Shown here: in pieces, positions 1 through 8,334 of the stretch
Position numbering within the stretch: the first letter of the stretch is position 1
Layout of the letters: each line of letters opens with the position of its first letter
Origin: Cytidiella melzeri
Lineage: Eukaryota; Basidiomycota; Agaricomycetes; Polyporales; Irpicaceae
Assembly: GCA_022592445.1 (NCBI GenBank)
Contig: JABYQR010000729.1
Span: 1-10,118 of the forward strand
Reading direction: 5' to 3'
DNA length: 10,118 nucleotides
Notes under the pieces: model-generated
What the model saw: the letters and a program-made list of their open reading frames with translations, nothing else
Told to the model about the DNA's origin: nothing
Databases searched by the model: none
Made by a program: the position numbers and the translations under genes

Positions 1-73
1 TCCACTTCCACTTCACTCCCCTCTTCTCTCCTTGTTTAGGGTTTAGCAGTATAGCAGCAGTCGCTCCGCGACA
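1..73 (+). repeat. 3' end of the 5' LTR of copy 1
   Basis: The sequence ends in CA at 72-73 and is followed by TT and a primer-binding site resembling that of copy 2. The stretch CTCCGCGACATTAGGTCAAGAT at 64-85 differs at only three positions from 8790-8811 at the end of the LTR preceding copy 2. Further upstream only weak resemblance is visible, a pyrimidine-rich tract with TGTTT. CTCCGCGACA also nearly matches the reverse complement of 5946-5955 at the start of the 3' LTR, which fits an LTR with inverted termini. Confidence 0.7.
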
Positions 74-75
74 TT

Positions 76-85
76 AGGTCAAGAT
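76..85 (+). other. primer-binding site of copy 1 (self-primer type)
   Basis: AGGTCAAGAT follows the LTR end CA and two T bases. It does not begin with TGG, as a site for a tRNA CCA end would. It differs by one base from the copy 2 site AGGTCGAGAT at 8802-8811, which is exactly complementary to the predicted RNA 5' end of that LTR. By analogy this is a self-priming site; the matching RNA 5' end of copy 1 lies outside the window. Confidence 0.6.
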
Positions 86-246
86 ACCACACAGCTACCG
101 GCACGACTGCCCTTAGCTTGGATCAAGCCTTCCTGTCCCCCCAGTTTTAAAAAGTTTATTCCCCCCTACGTTTGAGAGTAAGCCATCGCCGTCCGTCTTG
201 ACGTGCTTGATCGCTGACTCGTTCACTTTCCGTGGTTGATTCTTAG

Positions 247-990
247 TGCCGAAAGAATCCCACTCCCGTTTCACGCTCGTCCAGATCCTTTGCACAAGGA
301 TCTGAACCAAGCGTCGAGAAGTCCAGATCCATGCGCCTTACCCAGGCCGTGTTTGATCAACTCGACGCAGAGCACGCACGTGGCAAGAGTCACAAGTACA
401 CGGAGAAGAGCTCAAGGCTATTGCCTCCTACGTCGGTCGTCGTAAACCCAAGGGTTCTGCCCTCACACACAGATTCCCCACAGCAGAGGAGTTTGAAAAC
501 TCCGTGCTGAGTCCAAAGAGTTCGCTGCCCGTACCGCACGCGAACGAGCAGGCCTTAGCAAGTCTTCCTAAGAAGCCTTCGTTAGCAGAACGCTTCCCAG
601 CCCGGCCAGCACCAACCCTGGTGCAGCCCTCATAGCGCAAAGCCGACTCTCATCGACTTCCAAAAGCACACCCTTGAAGACCTTCAAGGAATCTTCACTC
701 CAAAGCTCACCGCCACCTCCAACGCCTGTCGATTCTACCCACCATCGACAAGTACCAACAGCTTCACAAAGCACAAGGCGTAACTTTGAGCAGAGAAACA
801 GAAGTTAGAAAAGCTTCTGGAGGAGTTACCAACCCGAGCCACTGTCATCACTCAGCGTGAGTGGCAGCTGCTGGATTGGGGTTTAAAGGCAATAGGAGGA
901 ATCAGTTTCAAGGGTCTAAGAAGGAATTACGAACAAGTGTTCAAAGCTTTAGACAGAGTTTGGTCGGACGAGTACTTCGTATCGTTCTAG
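247..990 (+). pseudogene. ORF0 of copy 1, leader-encoded protein of unknown function, frameshifted
   Basis: This is the homologue of the intact 250-codon ORF0 of copy 2. Shared blocks are a KDL tripeptide near 295, MRLTQAVFD at 331 aligned to RCLPPSFFD in copy 2, a KAIASYV block near 414, a Lys-Pro-Ser-Leu-Ala-Glu-Arg block near 574, a LIDFQK block near 651, and REWQLLDWG at 856-882 followed by KAIG, ISFK and LR-NY. The frame ends at TAG 988-990. Near 331, 400 and 520 the homology moves to another frame, mostly consistent with one-base losses. Differences from copy 2 in the well-aligned C-terminal block are largely synonymous, so a protein was under selection. ATG 331 could be a start in this copy, but weak homology continues upstream of it. 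I do not recognise the protein family. Confidence 0.7.
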
Positions 991-1287
991 AAATACAGTG
1001 TGGCTTTCAAAGTCCCAGAAGTAGTGTTTGGTCTAGAGATCATCTCCCCTGTGAAACTACCCGCACGCTTTCAATCACCAGACCATCAGAGACGAGTCTT
1101 ACGACCCAGAAGAAGGACACGAAGCCTGAAACTCAGCCCTGTCCAAACCGATACAACGGTATTGCATATCCGGTCGTACGCAAACCAGTATCGACCCATT
1201 CATCATTGGCAAGAAGCTCGTATCCTTGAATCCTCCCACCCTTGCCTGAAGAAGACTTCGATCGAACCTTCACAGAGGCAATACCAG

Positions 1288-2490
1288 ATGGATTCCACCA
1301 ACGTCTCTCAGCATGCTTCAGGCAGCACCCAGCCCCGTACAAGAACCTCTCCGCCCCCACAGCAGAACAATTGCTGCAGCACTCCTCCTTGGTCAGCAAC
1401 AGCTGACACAAGCCATCACAGCGCTGTTCAGAAACCAGCAACCGGTCAACAACAGGTCAGGGAAAGGGTGTAGAGAAACCCGCCAGTTTCAAAGGCAATG
1501 CAGTAGTGACGCGCGTCGTTTCTAGCTGCCTTCTCATGTACGCACAGTTTAATGAGAAGCTGTCCCGTACAATGCCCAAGGGGTCAGACCCGGTTAGACC
1601 ACCTTTGGATTTCGTCAGCCCTGTCATTTATGACAGAAGATGCAGCAGTTTGGGCTACCCCCACATGGATTTGATTGCAGTCATCAAATGGCATTCAATG
1701 GTGACTGGGACGACTTCAGGACAGCTTCAAAGCACGATTTGAACCAGTGATGAAATGGTGGATGCTAAGCCAAGCTCAGGGAGCTGTGGCAAGGCAAAAA
1801 GACGGTTCCGAATACACGGCCGATTCCGGGAAATCATGGACAGGACAGGTACTCGACACAAGACCTCGTGATCGTACTACGAACATCTGAGTACAACATC
1901 AAGGATGAACTGGTCCACACAGCGCCCATATCACCCTTCGTCGACCTCATCAATGTGGCTACAGACATTGACAATCGTCTTCGTGTTCGAGCTCAAGAAA
2001 GCTCGTGAACAAGGTCGAACGTCCCCAACTGTTCAACTACCCCGGTCTCCACCTCGTCCCCGGCTCCTTTGTCCAACCATCTCGTGACTCCAATGCATGG
2101 AAATTGATGACCAAAGTGGAAATGGAAAACACGTGCCGACTTCATGAAGGCATGAATGGCAGATGTTACGGATGCGGATCAAAGGATCACCAGAAGAAGG
2201 ACGGAAAACATGATCGAACTGTGCGGACATTGTGGGGCAACCATCAGACGCAAGTTTGCCAAAGCCGGTTCCTTGGGTACCCACCACAAAAAGGTGGCTG
2301 CTAATACCTTGTTTGATCCATCACTCCGGCTCCTCGTCGTCCTCGTCGCAAGGCCCTGCCTAACCACCCGCCGCCTCCGTCGCCAGCTCCTTCGTCACCA
2401 AGTCCGTTTGACTACGATGCCATCATGAAGCAGATGTCATCGCTCACGGACCAAGTCAAGCAGCTGGGTAATCAAAGGGATTTTTAGAAG
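1288..2490 (+). pseudogene. gag: gag (capsid and nucleocapsid) of copy 1, frameshifted
   Basis: The likely start is ATG 1288 in AGATGGA; copy 2 gag starts in ACATGGA. The N-terminal part is rich in Ser, Thr, Pro and Gln. VEKPASFKG near 1471 matches VEKPVSFKG of copy 2. About 1655-1960 encodes a retrotransposon gag capsid region, with HMDLIAV, DDFRTAFKARFEP and a block LRELWQGKKTVPEYTADF. Two CCHC zinc knuckles follow: the first near 2164 is Cys-X2-Cys-X4-His with Gly in place of the last Cys, and the second, near 2220-2265, is Cys-X2-Cys-X4-His-X4-Cys only if a frame break within it is ignored. A Pro-rich linker (about 2320-2410) and a short helical segment (YDAIMKQMSSLTDQVKQL) end at TAG 2487. 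The product would form the particle and package RNA. Confidence 0.85.
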
Positions 2491-2700
2491 GACTCCAGGT
2501 GAAACCGCACCCTCGAGTCCCTCTAGAAAGACCTACATAGAAGAAGTGGAGGACAATGATGATTCCCCACGGACACAGTTTTTAGCCCCTGTAGTAAATA
2601 CCCGCCCCGCTCAGCACCTGATTCGCACCTTCAGTTTATTTAACGACATGTATAACTACTACGAAACCTTGTCGTCTTGCATAGTGCCTGAAATAGACCC
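2491..2700 (+). pseudogene. gag-pol linker region of copy 1
   Basis: An open stretch from about 2546, with an acidic start (EEVEDNDDSP), leads towards the protease without a recognisable domain. It is in the place where related fungal elements have a variable pol N-terminus. No start codon or frameshift signal can be identified with confidence, because indels make the true gag-pol frame relation uncertain. Confidence 0.5.
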
Positions 2701-3075
2701 GCTTAGCATGCACTTCCGAGTTCCAATTACGCTCAAAGGAGTGTTAGAGAAAAGGCATCAAAGCTATGATTGACTCAGGAGCCACCGCTTTATTCCTGAG
2801 TCAAGACTTTGTCAACCGGCACCGAGTACGTACGGTCCCCTTAGAAAGACAGATCCCACTCCAACATCGATGGGACTCTAAATCAAGGAGGACGTATCAC
2901 ACACAGAGCAGAGCTCGAACTACAAGTTGGGGCTATCAAAGAAAAACCTTTTTGGTCACAGACATCGGACCAGAAGATTGCATTCTAGGCCTACCCTGGC
3001 TTCGCAAAGCAAACCCCAAGATCAATTGGGCTACCGGAGAAATGGAACTGGAAGCCGAAGAAGACTTCGAACCCT
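2701..3075 (+). pseudogene. pol: pol: retropepsin-like aspartic protease of copy 1
   Basis: The active-site triad Asp-Ser-Gly is encoded at 2772-2780 within IDSGATALFLS, and the second signature ILGLPWL near 2981-3001 is preceded by DIGPEDC. Ahead of the active site a short strand block (HFRVPITLKG) is in another frame, with the break at about 2752-2765. A second break falls between about 2860 and 2935. The protease would cleave the Gag-Pol polyprotein. It is non-functional as read because of the frame breaks, although the catalytic residues are present. Confidence 0.85.
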
Positions 3076-3279
3076 TCCAGTCTATCACAGCCAATCGGAA
3101 GCAGAGACGAGCCTGGCTCAGAGCCGGTATCATTCAGGACACCAAAAGAAGAGCTTTGGTCCTGTGCTAGCTTTACGTACCACAGACATTGCGGCTAAGC
3201 CCATCAATCCAAAGAACAACGGACGTTCGAACAGATGGTTCCAGAGAATACCGCAGACACCAGAAAGTCTTTTCAGAAG

Positions 3280-4010
3280 AAGCATCACAGCGCCTCCCGA
3301 GCATCAGCCCTGGGATCATACGATTGATCTGACAGAGAACCCAAAGATGTTCAGATCCAAGGTCTACCCCATGTCTCCGAATGAACAAGCGGAGCTAGAC
3401 AAGTTTATTGAGGAAAACCTAGCGAAAGGATATATTGTCCCATCCAAGTCGCCTATGGCCTCACCGGTATTCTTCGTCAAGAAGAAGGATGGCAAGCTCG
3501 GCTTGTTCAGGATTATCGACGGTTGAATGACATCACAATCAAAAACCGCTACCCACTCCCCTTGGTATCAGATTACCAATCGCTTCGTCAAGCCAAAATC
3601 TTCCAAGTTTGACGTACGATGGGGTTACCATAACATTCGGATCAAGAAAATGACGAATGGAAGGGTGCATTTGTGACAAACCGAGGGCTGTTGAGCCTAA
3701 GGTGATGTTGTTTGGCATGACCAATTCTCCAGCCACGTTTCAAGCAATGATGAACTCCATCTTTGCTGATCTCATTGCGGAAGGAAAGGTCTCGGTGTAC
3801 TTAGATGACATCCTGTCTTCAGTTCAGACATTACGGAACACCGGAAAATTGTTCATGAGTACTATCTCGACTTGAAGCCAACGACTTGTATCTTCGCCCC
3901 GAAAAATGCGAATTTGAACAGTCACAAGTCGAGTACTAGGTTAATCATTGGTAACGGAAAGATCCGTATGGACTCGGGTAAAATAGAAGCTATCACCAAC
4001 TGGCCGGTAC
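3280..4010 (+). pseudogene. pol: pol: reverse transcriptase of copy 1
   Basis: The domain begins with the HQPWDHTIDL block near 3301 and the SPMASPVFFVKKKDGKL block near 3450-3497. The palm carries FDVRWGY near 3608 (first catalytic Asp), the [15 protein letters not shown] block near 3709, and the catalytic YLDD at 3798-3809. The thumb/connection block KIRMDSGKI lies near 3958. Frame breaks at about 3500, 3580, 3650, 3690, 3890 and two at 3935-3942 split it. At 3498, 3690, 3937 and 3941 the break looks like one base missing from a homopolymer. The enzyme would copy element RNA into DNA inside the particle. Confidence 0.93.
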
Positions 4011-4600
4011 CACAGAACCTCCGTGATGTACGCGGCTTCATTGGATTTGCCAACTTCTACCGACGTTTCATCAAGGACTTTGCGCGGCATACTCGTCCTC
4101 ATCACGATCTCACCAAGAAAGACCAACCTTGGAAGTGGGGAGAAGCACAGCAGAACGCCTTTCAGATGCTCAAAGATGCGTTCACTCAGGAACCTATTCT
4201 AGTCACATGGGAACCCGATCGTCCCACACGTATTGAAGTTGATGCGTCTGGCTTTGCAACTGGAGGAGTTCTATTGCAGAAACTAGAGGATGGACAATGG
4301 CACCCAGTAGCGTTTCGGTCTCAGTCTATGGCCGAAGCGGAACGGAACTATGAGATCTATGATCGAGAAATGCTCGCTATCATCAGAGCTCTCGAAGATT
4401 GGCGTCACTATCTGGAAGGATTACCCGCGCCCTTCGAGATCATCACAGATCATCAGAATCTGCAGTACTGGCGTACCGCCAGGACCTGTCTAGACGACAA
4501 GCTCGGTGGTCTTTGTACCTAGCCGGTTTGACTTTGTGACACACAAACCCGGAAAGACCCTTACTCAAGGGACCCATTATCCCGAGTCAGAACCTTGGAA
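4011..4600 (+). pseudogene. pol: pol: RT connection and RNase H of copy 1
   Basis: The RT tail DVRGFIGFANFYRRFIKDF (about 4026-4082) is followed by RNase H. Its catalytic carboxylates are visible: Asp in VDASG (4241-4243), Glu in NYEIYDREM (4352-4354) and Asp in TDHQNL (4448-4450). The usual end, SRFDFVTHKPGKTLTQ (about 4522-4569), is reached after a frame break at about 4490-4520. The stretch from 3872 to about 4495 is the longest unbroken part of pol. RNase H would degrade template RNA and cut the polypurine primer at 5918. Confidence 0.92.
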
Positions 4601-5912
4601 GTTTAGATGCATCAGACAACAAGGAACAAGTTGTGCTGAAACCCGAATACTTCCAGACAATAGCCGCCTCAAGTACCGGAGTCAGATCCGTTAGAGTCAC
4701 GAATTAAGACATCAGTATTCGAGAAGCAGAGGTAGTCCAGGGACTAGCCAAACTTAGGAAGGATGGACCCCGAAGTTGACTGATGGTGGACTTGAGTGGG
4801 AAGAAGACAATGGACTGGTGTACTACAAAAGGAAGCTGTACATTCCAAAGGATCGAGAAGTCCCAGGGAGATTGTACGACGATGCCATGATGCGTTACCA
4901 GCAGGACATCCGGCAAACGCAACCCTGGAACTAGTCACACGGCATTATTGGTGGCCTCGCATGGCATCATTTGTAGAACAATACGTCCTCGGATGTGACA
5001 AGTGCGAACCAAACCAGCACAGCACCCGGTTGCCCCAATACAGCCCATCGAAGTACCAGACGGACCTTGGCAGGTGGTTGGTGTAGACTTAGTCGGACCA
5101 CTCCCACGCAGTAAGGTTTTGACATGATTGCCGTGTACACAGACTTGTACAGCAAGCAAACACATGTAATCCCAACTCAGTCTACTGTCACAGGACGGTA
5201 TAGCCGACCTTCACATCAAAGAAGTGTTCAGGCTCCACGGCATTCCCCGACAGTTTATATCCGATAGAGGACCCCAGTTTGCAGCTCGTGTCATGCAAGC
5301 GTTGTACAAACGGCTAGGCATCACTGGCGCATGACTACCGCCTACCACCCTCAGGCCAATGGTCAAACGGAAAGAACCAATCAAGAGGTAGAAAAGATTC
5401 TACGACTCTTTGTTGACCAACGACAAGATGATTGGGCAGAATACATCCCAGTGGCTGAATTCGCCATCAACTCCGGTCAACTCATCTACTCAGCACTCTC
5501 CGTTTGAAGTCATGTACGGGTACCTACCAGATTTACCATCCATTGGTCGTCAAGTCATGCCAAATCTAGACGCACGTCTAGAAAAGCTCAGACAGGTTCG
5601 GGCAGAAGCCGAAGCTGCCTCGCGTCTATCTAAGGAAAAGATGGCCGAAGCTTCCGATACACCCGCAGAACTACTCCAGTCTTCAAGGAAGGGGACCTCG
5701 TGTGGTTGTCTTCCAAGAACGTCAAAGTACATCAGCAGTCTGACAAGCTAGGGCCTAGACAGCTTGGTCCTTCACAGTTCTTCAGAAAACCGGTGAACAT
5801 ACATATCGGATCAAACTCAAATCCGGATATCGTATTCACGACAACATCAACGTTGAACGGCTATCTCCGTGTAGATGGTAGAGTCGCTGGTCTTAGTTCA
5901 TCGAGGCAATGA
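4600..5912 (+). pseudogene. pol: pol: integrase of copy 1, no chromodomain visible
   Basis: After a linker with a block like KPEYFQTIAAS (about 4634), the HHCC zinc-binding domain is seen in pieces, including TRHYWWPRM near 4936 and CDKC at 4994-5005. The catalytic core has Asp (5086-5088, in VDLVGPLP), Asp (5263-5265, in SDRGPQF) and Glu (5385-5387), with YHPQANGQTERT at 5343-5378. A C-terminal block like GDLVWLSSKNVKV near 5693 and IKLKSGYRIHDNINVERL near 5812 corresponds to the GPY/F region. Only about 45 bp separate this from the polypurine tract, so the chromodomain common in fungal relatives is absent here. Frame breaks occur near 4890, 5020, 5080, 5115, 5200, 5325, 5410 and 5680. Confidence 0.9.
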
Positions 5913-5917
5913 ATTTT

Positions 5918-5927
5918 AGGAGGGGGT
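5918..5927 (+). other. polypurine tract of copy 1 (plus-strand primer)
   Basis: AGGAGGGGG at 5918-5926, plus a T, is immediately followed by AATGACA, the predicted left end of the LTR. Its position directly after the integrase remnant and directly before an LTR end is as expected for the RNase H-resistant plus-strand primer. Confidence 0.85.
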
Positions 5928-5929
5928 AA

Positions 5930-6247
5930 TGACATGGATAGTCAGTGTCACGGAGACAAAGCTTGACGTAACAAAAAGGGACATGATGTGGACAACAACA
6001 AAAAGGTGGTGGCAGGCATGAAGCACAGTGCTCTCACCAGCTATCAGACTTTATGCAGGTTGCTAGCCCAGTAAAAAACAAGTTAGTATTGTGACTACTA
6101 GCTATGTAGTACAAGAGGGGGTTGCTTAACTAGCCCAGTAAAGGCCAAGAGGTCGAGATGGGGGAAGGAGCATACATGCAGCAGATATATAGACTTCAGG
6201 CACCTGCGCACAGACCATGTTAAGGGCAGGCGTTGCAAGAAGCCGTG
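5930..6247 (+). repeat. left arm of ~300-bp inverted repeat
   Basis: The reverse complement of 8500-8799 aligns along this whole segment, by eye at roughly four of five bases. Landmarks are TGTCACGGAGAC (5946), GGTGGTGGCAGGC (6007), CTAGCCCAGTAAA (6063 and again 6130), ATGTAGTACAAGAGGGG (6103), AGGTCGAGATGGGGG (6150), TATAGACTTCAGG (6188) and CCTGCGCACAGACCATGTT (6203). Relative to the right arm, 16 bases (TGACATGGATAGTCAG) are added at the very start. Confidence 0.9.
6185..6191 (-). promoter_or_regulatory. TATA box of the left arm, directed into copy 1
   Basis: On the minus strand this reads TATATAT after CTGAAGTC, the same context as the right-arm TATA box. The minus-strand ATCTCGACCT begins at 6159, 32 nt downstream, so the predicted start geometry is kept. 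If active, it would give transcripts antisense to integrase and RT of copy 1. Confidence 0.45.
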
Positions 6248-6485
6248 TGCACTGGACTCACACATCAGTAACCTAATCTACATGTCATGCGGCCGAATTT
6301 AAGCTATGTAGCGCATACTACCAGTTAAACAATGGATAATGTCGTTTATTCCGTGTAGGGTAAGGGGGCCAAAGTCTGCAGATCAGAACAGTTATCTAGC
6401 TATGATATCAGCACGCACGTGATGTCCTTATCAATCAGCATACGGTTGGCTTCTCATGCCCGAGTTACTGCCGACCACCATATGT
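6248..6485. other. LTR interior without recognised features
   Basis: No open frame of note, repeat or RNA gene was recognised here. It lies between the left inverted arm and the tandem repeats. Confidence 0.5.
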
Positions 6486-6490
6486 CATCC

Positions 6491-6830
6491 CATCATAGCT
6501 GAGTGTCATTGACACTTCCCTTCTTTCCTCTCATCAAAACTGAGTGTCAGTGACGTGCCTCTCCTTTCCTCCAATCAACACTCCCTCTCTACCTTCCCAG
6601 CGTCTTTCTTCATCAAAACTGAGTGTCAATGTGCGCCTGTCCATTCCTTCCATCAATGCTCCCTCCTCATTGCTCCCCACCTTACCAGTGCCTCCCTCCA
6701 TCAAAACGGAGTGTCATTGACGTTCCTCTCCATTCCTCCCATCAACTCTCTTTCCCCATTGCTCCCCTGCCTTCCAGTGCTTCCCCATCAAAACCGAGTG
6801 CTCCCCTCAATCATACTGTGTGCTGTCCTG
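6491..6830 (+). repeat. imperfect pyrimidine-rich tandem repeats, unit about 80-90 bp
   Basis: The unit starts CATCAAAAC(T/G/C)GAGTGTCA and continues as a C/T-rich tract with further CATCAA copies. CATCAAAAC occurs at 6532, 6611, 6699 and 6786, spacings of 79, 88 and 87 bp, and a partial unit (CATCATAGCTGAGTGTCATTGAC) begins at 6491. The strand bias (C/T on plus) makes long Ser/Pro open frames here that have no other support. The function is unknown; tandem arrays inside a U3 can act as enhancers. Confidence 0.8.
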
Positions 6831-7220
6831 TCAGTGACATGCGCCAACCCTGCCTCCCTCAAATTCCTTCCATCATAAAGTCCACCCTTCTACCCTCTAT
6901 CCCAGTATGCTTCTGCTGTCAAACATGCGCATGCTGTCACCATGGGGCAAATTGTTCTGATAGTAATTTTATTGATATTTGGCATCAGTACGCCGCTGTC
7001 AACTGTGTGATTCATTGAGACACGCTGTTTATGAGCTTTGTGATCCGTGAGTTTGCAGGCATCCTGTCAACATTTCAAGAACATGTCTCCGTCTTACTGT
7101 TCAATTCATGTATTTTGTTGCTCTATCACCCTTGATTGCATAGGCAAGCCGTGGTTCCTTTATAGTGTACATGTATTGAGGGGCATGAGACATTCACTGC
7201 ACGTTAGCCCTGAATTCCCA
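6831..7220. other. LTR interior without recognised features
   Basis: The pyrimidine-rich character fades by about 6910. Short open frames (e.g. 7047-7247) look like chance: no domain and no supporting signal. No RNA gene was seen. Confidence 0.45.
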
Positions 7221-7223
7221 TCG

Positions 7224-7318
7224 TGGATATTGCGTGTATATGAGTGATATCCACCCGATATCCACTCTATATCCATTCACATTTATTTCCATGCAATAAA
7301 AATGTAATATCCATATAA
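7224..7318 (+). repeat. AT-rich stretch with repeated TATCCA
   Basis: TATCCA recurs at 7249, 7259, 7269 and 7308, with the inverted form TGGATAT at 7224, within an A/T-rich stretch. AATAAA occurs at 7295. It has no recognised function; it could be a microsatellite remnant or a transcript end region. Confidence 0.45.
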
Positions 7319-7544
7319 GCTCCCATAACTATAATCCAGATCTGCAAGGAGCGCCTGTCGGCAGTACTTGTAAGCACGATTATATCCTGCGGCCGGCTCA
7401 TCAGCAATTGACGCATCAGGAGCATCCAAATTGAGCAGGCATCGGCCGCTTCTGATTACATAACACTTTGGTGATGGCAACTGAACTGGATGGCTCAGCT
7501 GAGAACAACGGCATCGCTTTCAACATCGCACCAAGACACTCACA

Positions 7545-7994
7545 ATGTCAGAAGCACCACTGGAATCTCAGCTTGCTTGGAACAAGGTCGAGCCAGTCAT
7601 TCAGGGCAATCTGGACTCGCACGCTGCCCTTAAGCAAGTGATTTTGTTGGCAGAATCTTTTGTTGCACTCAAAGACGGCTTCAATGGCAACAATAACATG
7701 TCCGCCAACATTGTCGATTTTGCCTGCACGGTAGAGATGTGTATCACTCAGGCATGCATGGTAACCAGCGTGCAAGAGCTTTCCTTTGCATGCCAGAAGC
7801 TTGTGAAGTCTGTCGAGCTTCTTTGGCAGCGGCACACCAAGCATATATGCATGCAATCGTAAGTACAAATGTATCTGCAGTTAACGCAATAACTGATGTT
7901 TGTCTTGTTGATGTCAAGAACCTCCCTGGCTCTGCCGGAAACTGTCAATATCTGTGGTTTGCCTGCACAGTGCTCTCTCACTCGCTACAAGTGA
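7545..7994 (+). CDS. possible small intron-containing gene, unknown product
   Basis: Exon 1 starts at ATG 7545 in CACAATGTC, a good fungal start context, and runs 314 nt to 7858. A GTAAGT donor at 7859 and CAAG acceptor ending at 7918, with AACTGAT as a possible branch point, define a 60-nt intron that would remove the in-frame TAA. Exon 2 continues from 7919 to a TGA at 7992-7994, giving about 129 residues. A second donor GTGAGT at 7991 with TAG at 8042-8044 could extend it slightly. The product is predicted to be mostly helical (stretch HAALKQVILLAESFVALKDG at residues 26-45) with no signal peptide or membrane segment. No family is recognised. It may be a captured host fragment or spurious; the reverse strand is also open over the same bases. 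Confidence 0.4.
7859..7918 (+). other. predicted 60-nt intron in the small gene
   Basis: GTAAGT at the 5' end, AACTGAT about 22 nt before the 3' end, a T-rich tract (TGTTTGTCTTGTTG), and CAAG at the end. All parts suit basidiomycete introns. Confidence 0.45.
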
Positions 7995-8183
7995 GTATCA
8001 TGAATTTGGTATGCACTCTCATATGCATGTCTGAAGATCAATAGACAAACTTGTCATGGATGGCCTGACTAGCCCTTAATTTTCGCAATTTACCTCTTGT
8101 TTTTATCTGTAAAACTCCGGGCTACAACCTAGTTTCAATTCTCTCTGCATAAACTCCTTTGCACGTCTATTAAGCGCCCGTAT

Positions 8184-8331
8184 CACGTGGCTTAGACGCT
8201 CCACACGGTCACATTACTTGCTACTACGTCACACTGGCATGTGACTTAGCTTAAGTAAGACCACATGGCTACAGACACATGGCTCAGCCCATAGCTAGGG
8301 TTTGACGTCATAGATACCATCCACATGGGCT
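8184..8331 (+). promoter_or_regulatory. cluster of CACRTGG boxes and a CRE-like palindrome in U3
   Basis: CACGTGGCT at 8184, CACATGGCT at 8262 and 8276, CACATGGGCT at 8322, the full palindrome TGACGTCA at 8303-8310, and a half-site ACGTCA at 8226. E-box-like and CRE sites are bound by bHLH and bZIP factors respectively. The cluster lies about 260-410 bp upstream of the predicted start at 8590, a normal enhancer distance for an LTR. Function is inferred from motif density only. Confidence 0.4.
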
Positions 8332-8334
8332 CCT

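Larger units (their letters stand above)
74..1287 (+). other. AUG-depleted leader of copy 1
   Basis: Between the LTR and the gag start codon at 1288, this 1,214-nt leader contains one plus-strand ATG, at 331. About 15 would be expected at this base composition. ATGs become frequent as soon as gag begins, with more than twenty in 1288-2160. The leader of copy 2 has the same property. The segment 74-246 before ORF0 has short runs alignable to the copy 2 leader (AAAGTTTATTCC near 152) but no gene. Segment 991-1287 is a spacer between ORF0 and gag; open frames exist in it but I recognise nothing. Confidence 0.75.
1..5927 (+). mobile_element. Ty3/gypsy LTR retrotransposon copy 1, frameshifted, 5' LTR cut by window edge
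   Basis: Order on the plus strand is LTR end, primer-binding site, ORF0, gag, protease, reverse transcriptase, RNase H, integrase, polypurine tract. Integrase downstream of RNase H defines the Ty3/gypsy order, and the integrase sequence around 5343-5387 is typical of fungal Metaviridae. The internal region is about 5.85 kb, normal for the family. All reading frames are interrupted, mostly by one-base deletions, while domain motifs remain readable in alternating frames. The 3' LTR should start at 5930. An extra reading frame before gag is not a usual part of Ty3/gypsy elements. Similarity to copy 2 (from 8802) in the leader is clear at protein level but modest in DNA, so the two are related families and not recent duplicates. 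Confidence 0.93.

Noticed and set aside
1000..1473. 157-codon open frame over the ORF0-gag spacer as a separate gene
   Set aside because: It lacks an ATG before 1288, has no counterpart in the shorter spacer of copy 2, and its downstream half is simply the gag N-terminus.
2700..5912. DIRS-type or other tyrosine-recombinase retroelement, suggested by the inverted repeats
   Set aside because: The element encodes a DDE integrase with a zinc-binding HHCC region and a protease, both absent from DIRS-type elements.
6495..6515. GTGTCATTGACAC read as a two-LTR circle junction
   Set aside because: A junction should read TGTCATT-AATGACA or TGTCA-TGACA with flanking LTR sequence on both sides; here the flanks are the tandem-repeat unit, and the motif recurs in each unit.
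6491..6830. CRISPR-like repeat array
   Set aside because: Units are imperfect, low-complexity and contiguous, without unique spacers; the context is a eukaryotic retrotransposon.
6555..7018. Overlapping Ser/Pro-rich open frames
   Set aside because: They are a by-product of the pyrimidine-rich tandem repeats, occur in several frames, and show no domain or start-site support.
7548..7868. 106-codon open frame antisense to the small candidate gene
   Set aside because: It overlaps exon 1 of the better-supported plus-strand model, has Cys/His/Leu-rich composition without domain signs, and no splice or start evidence.
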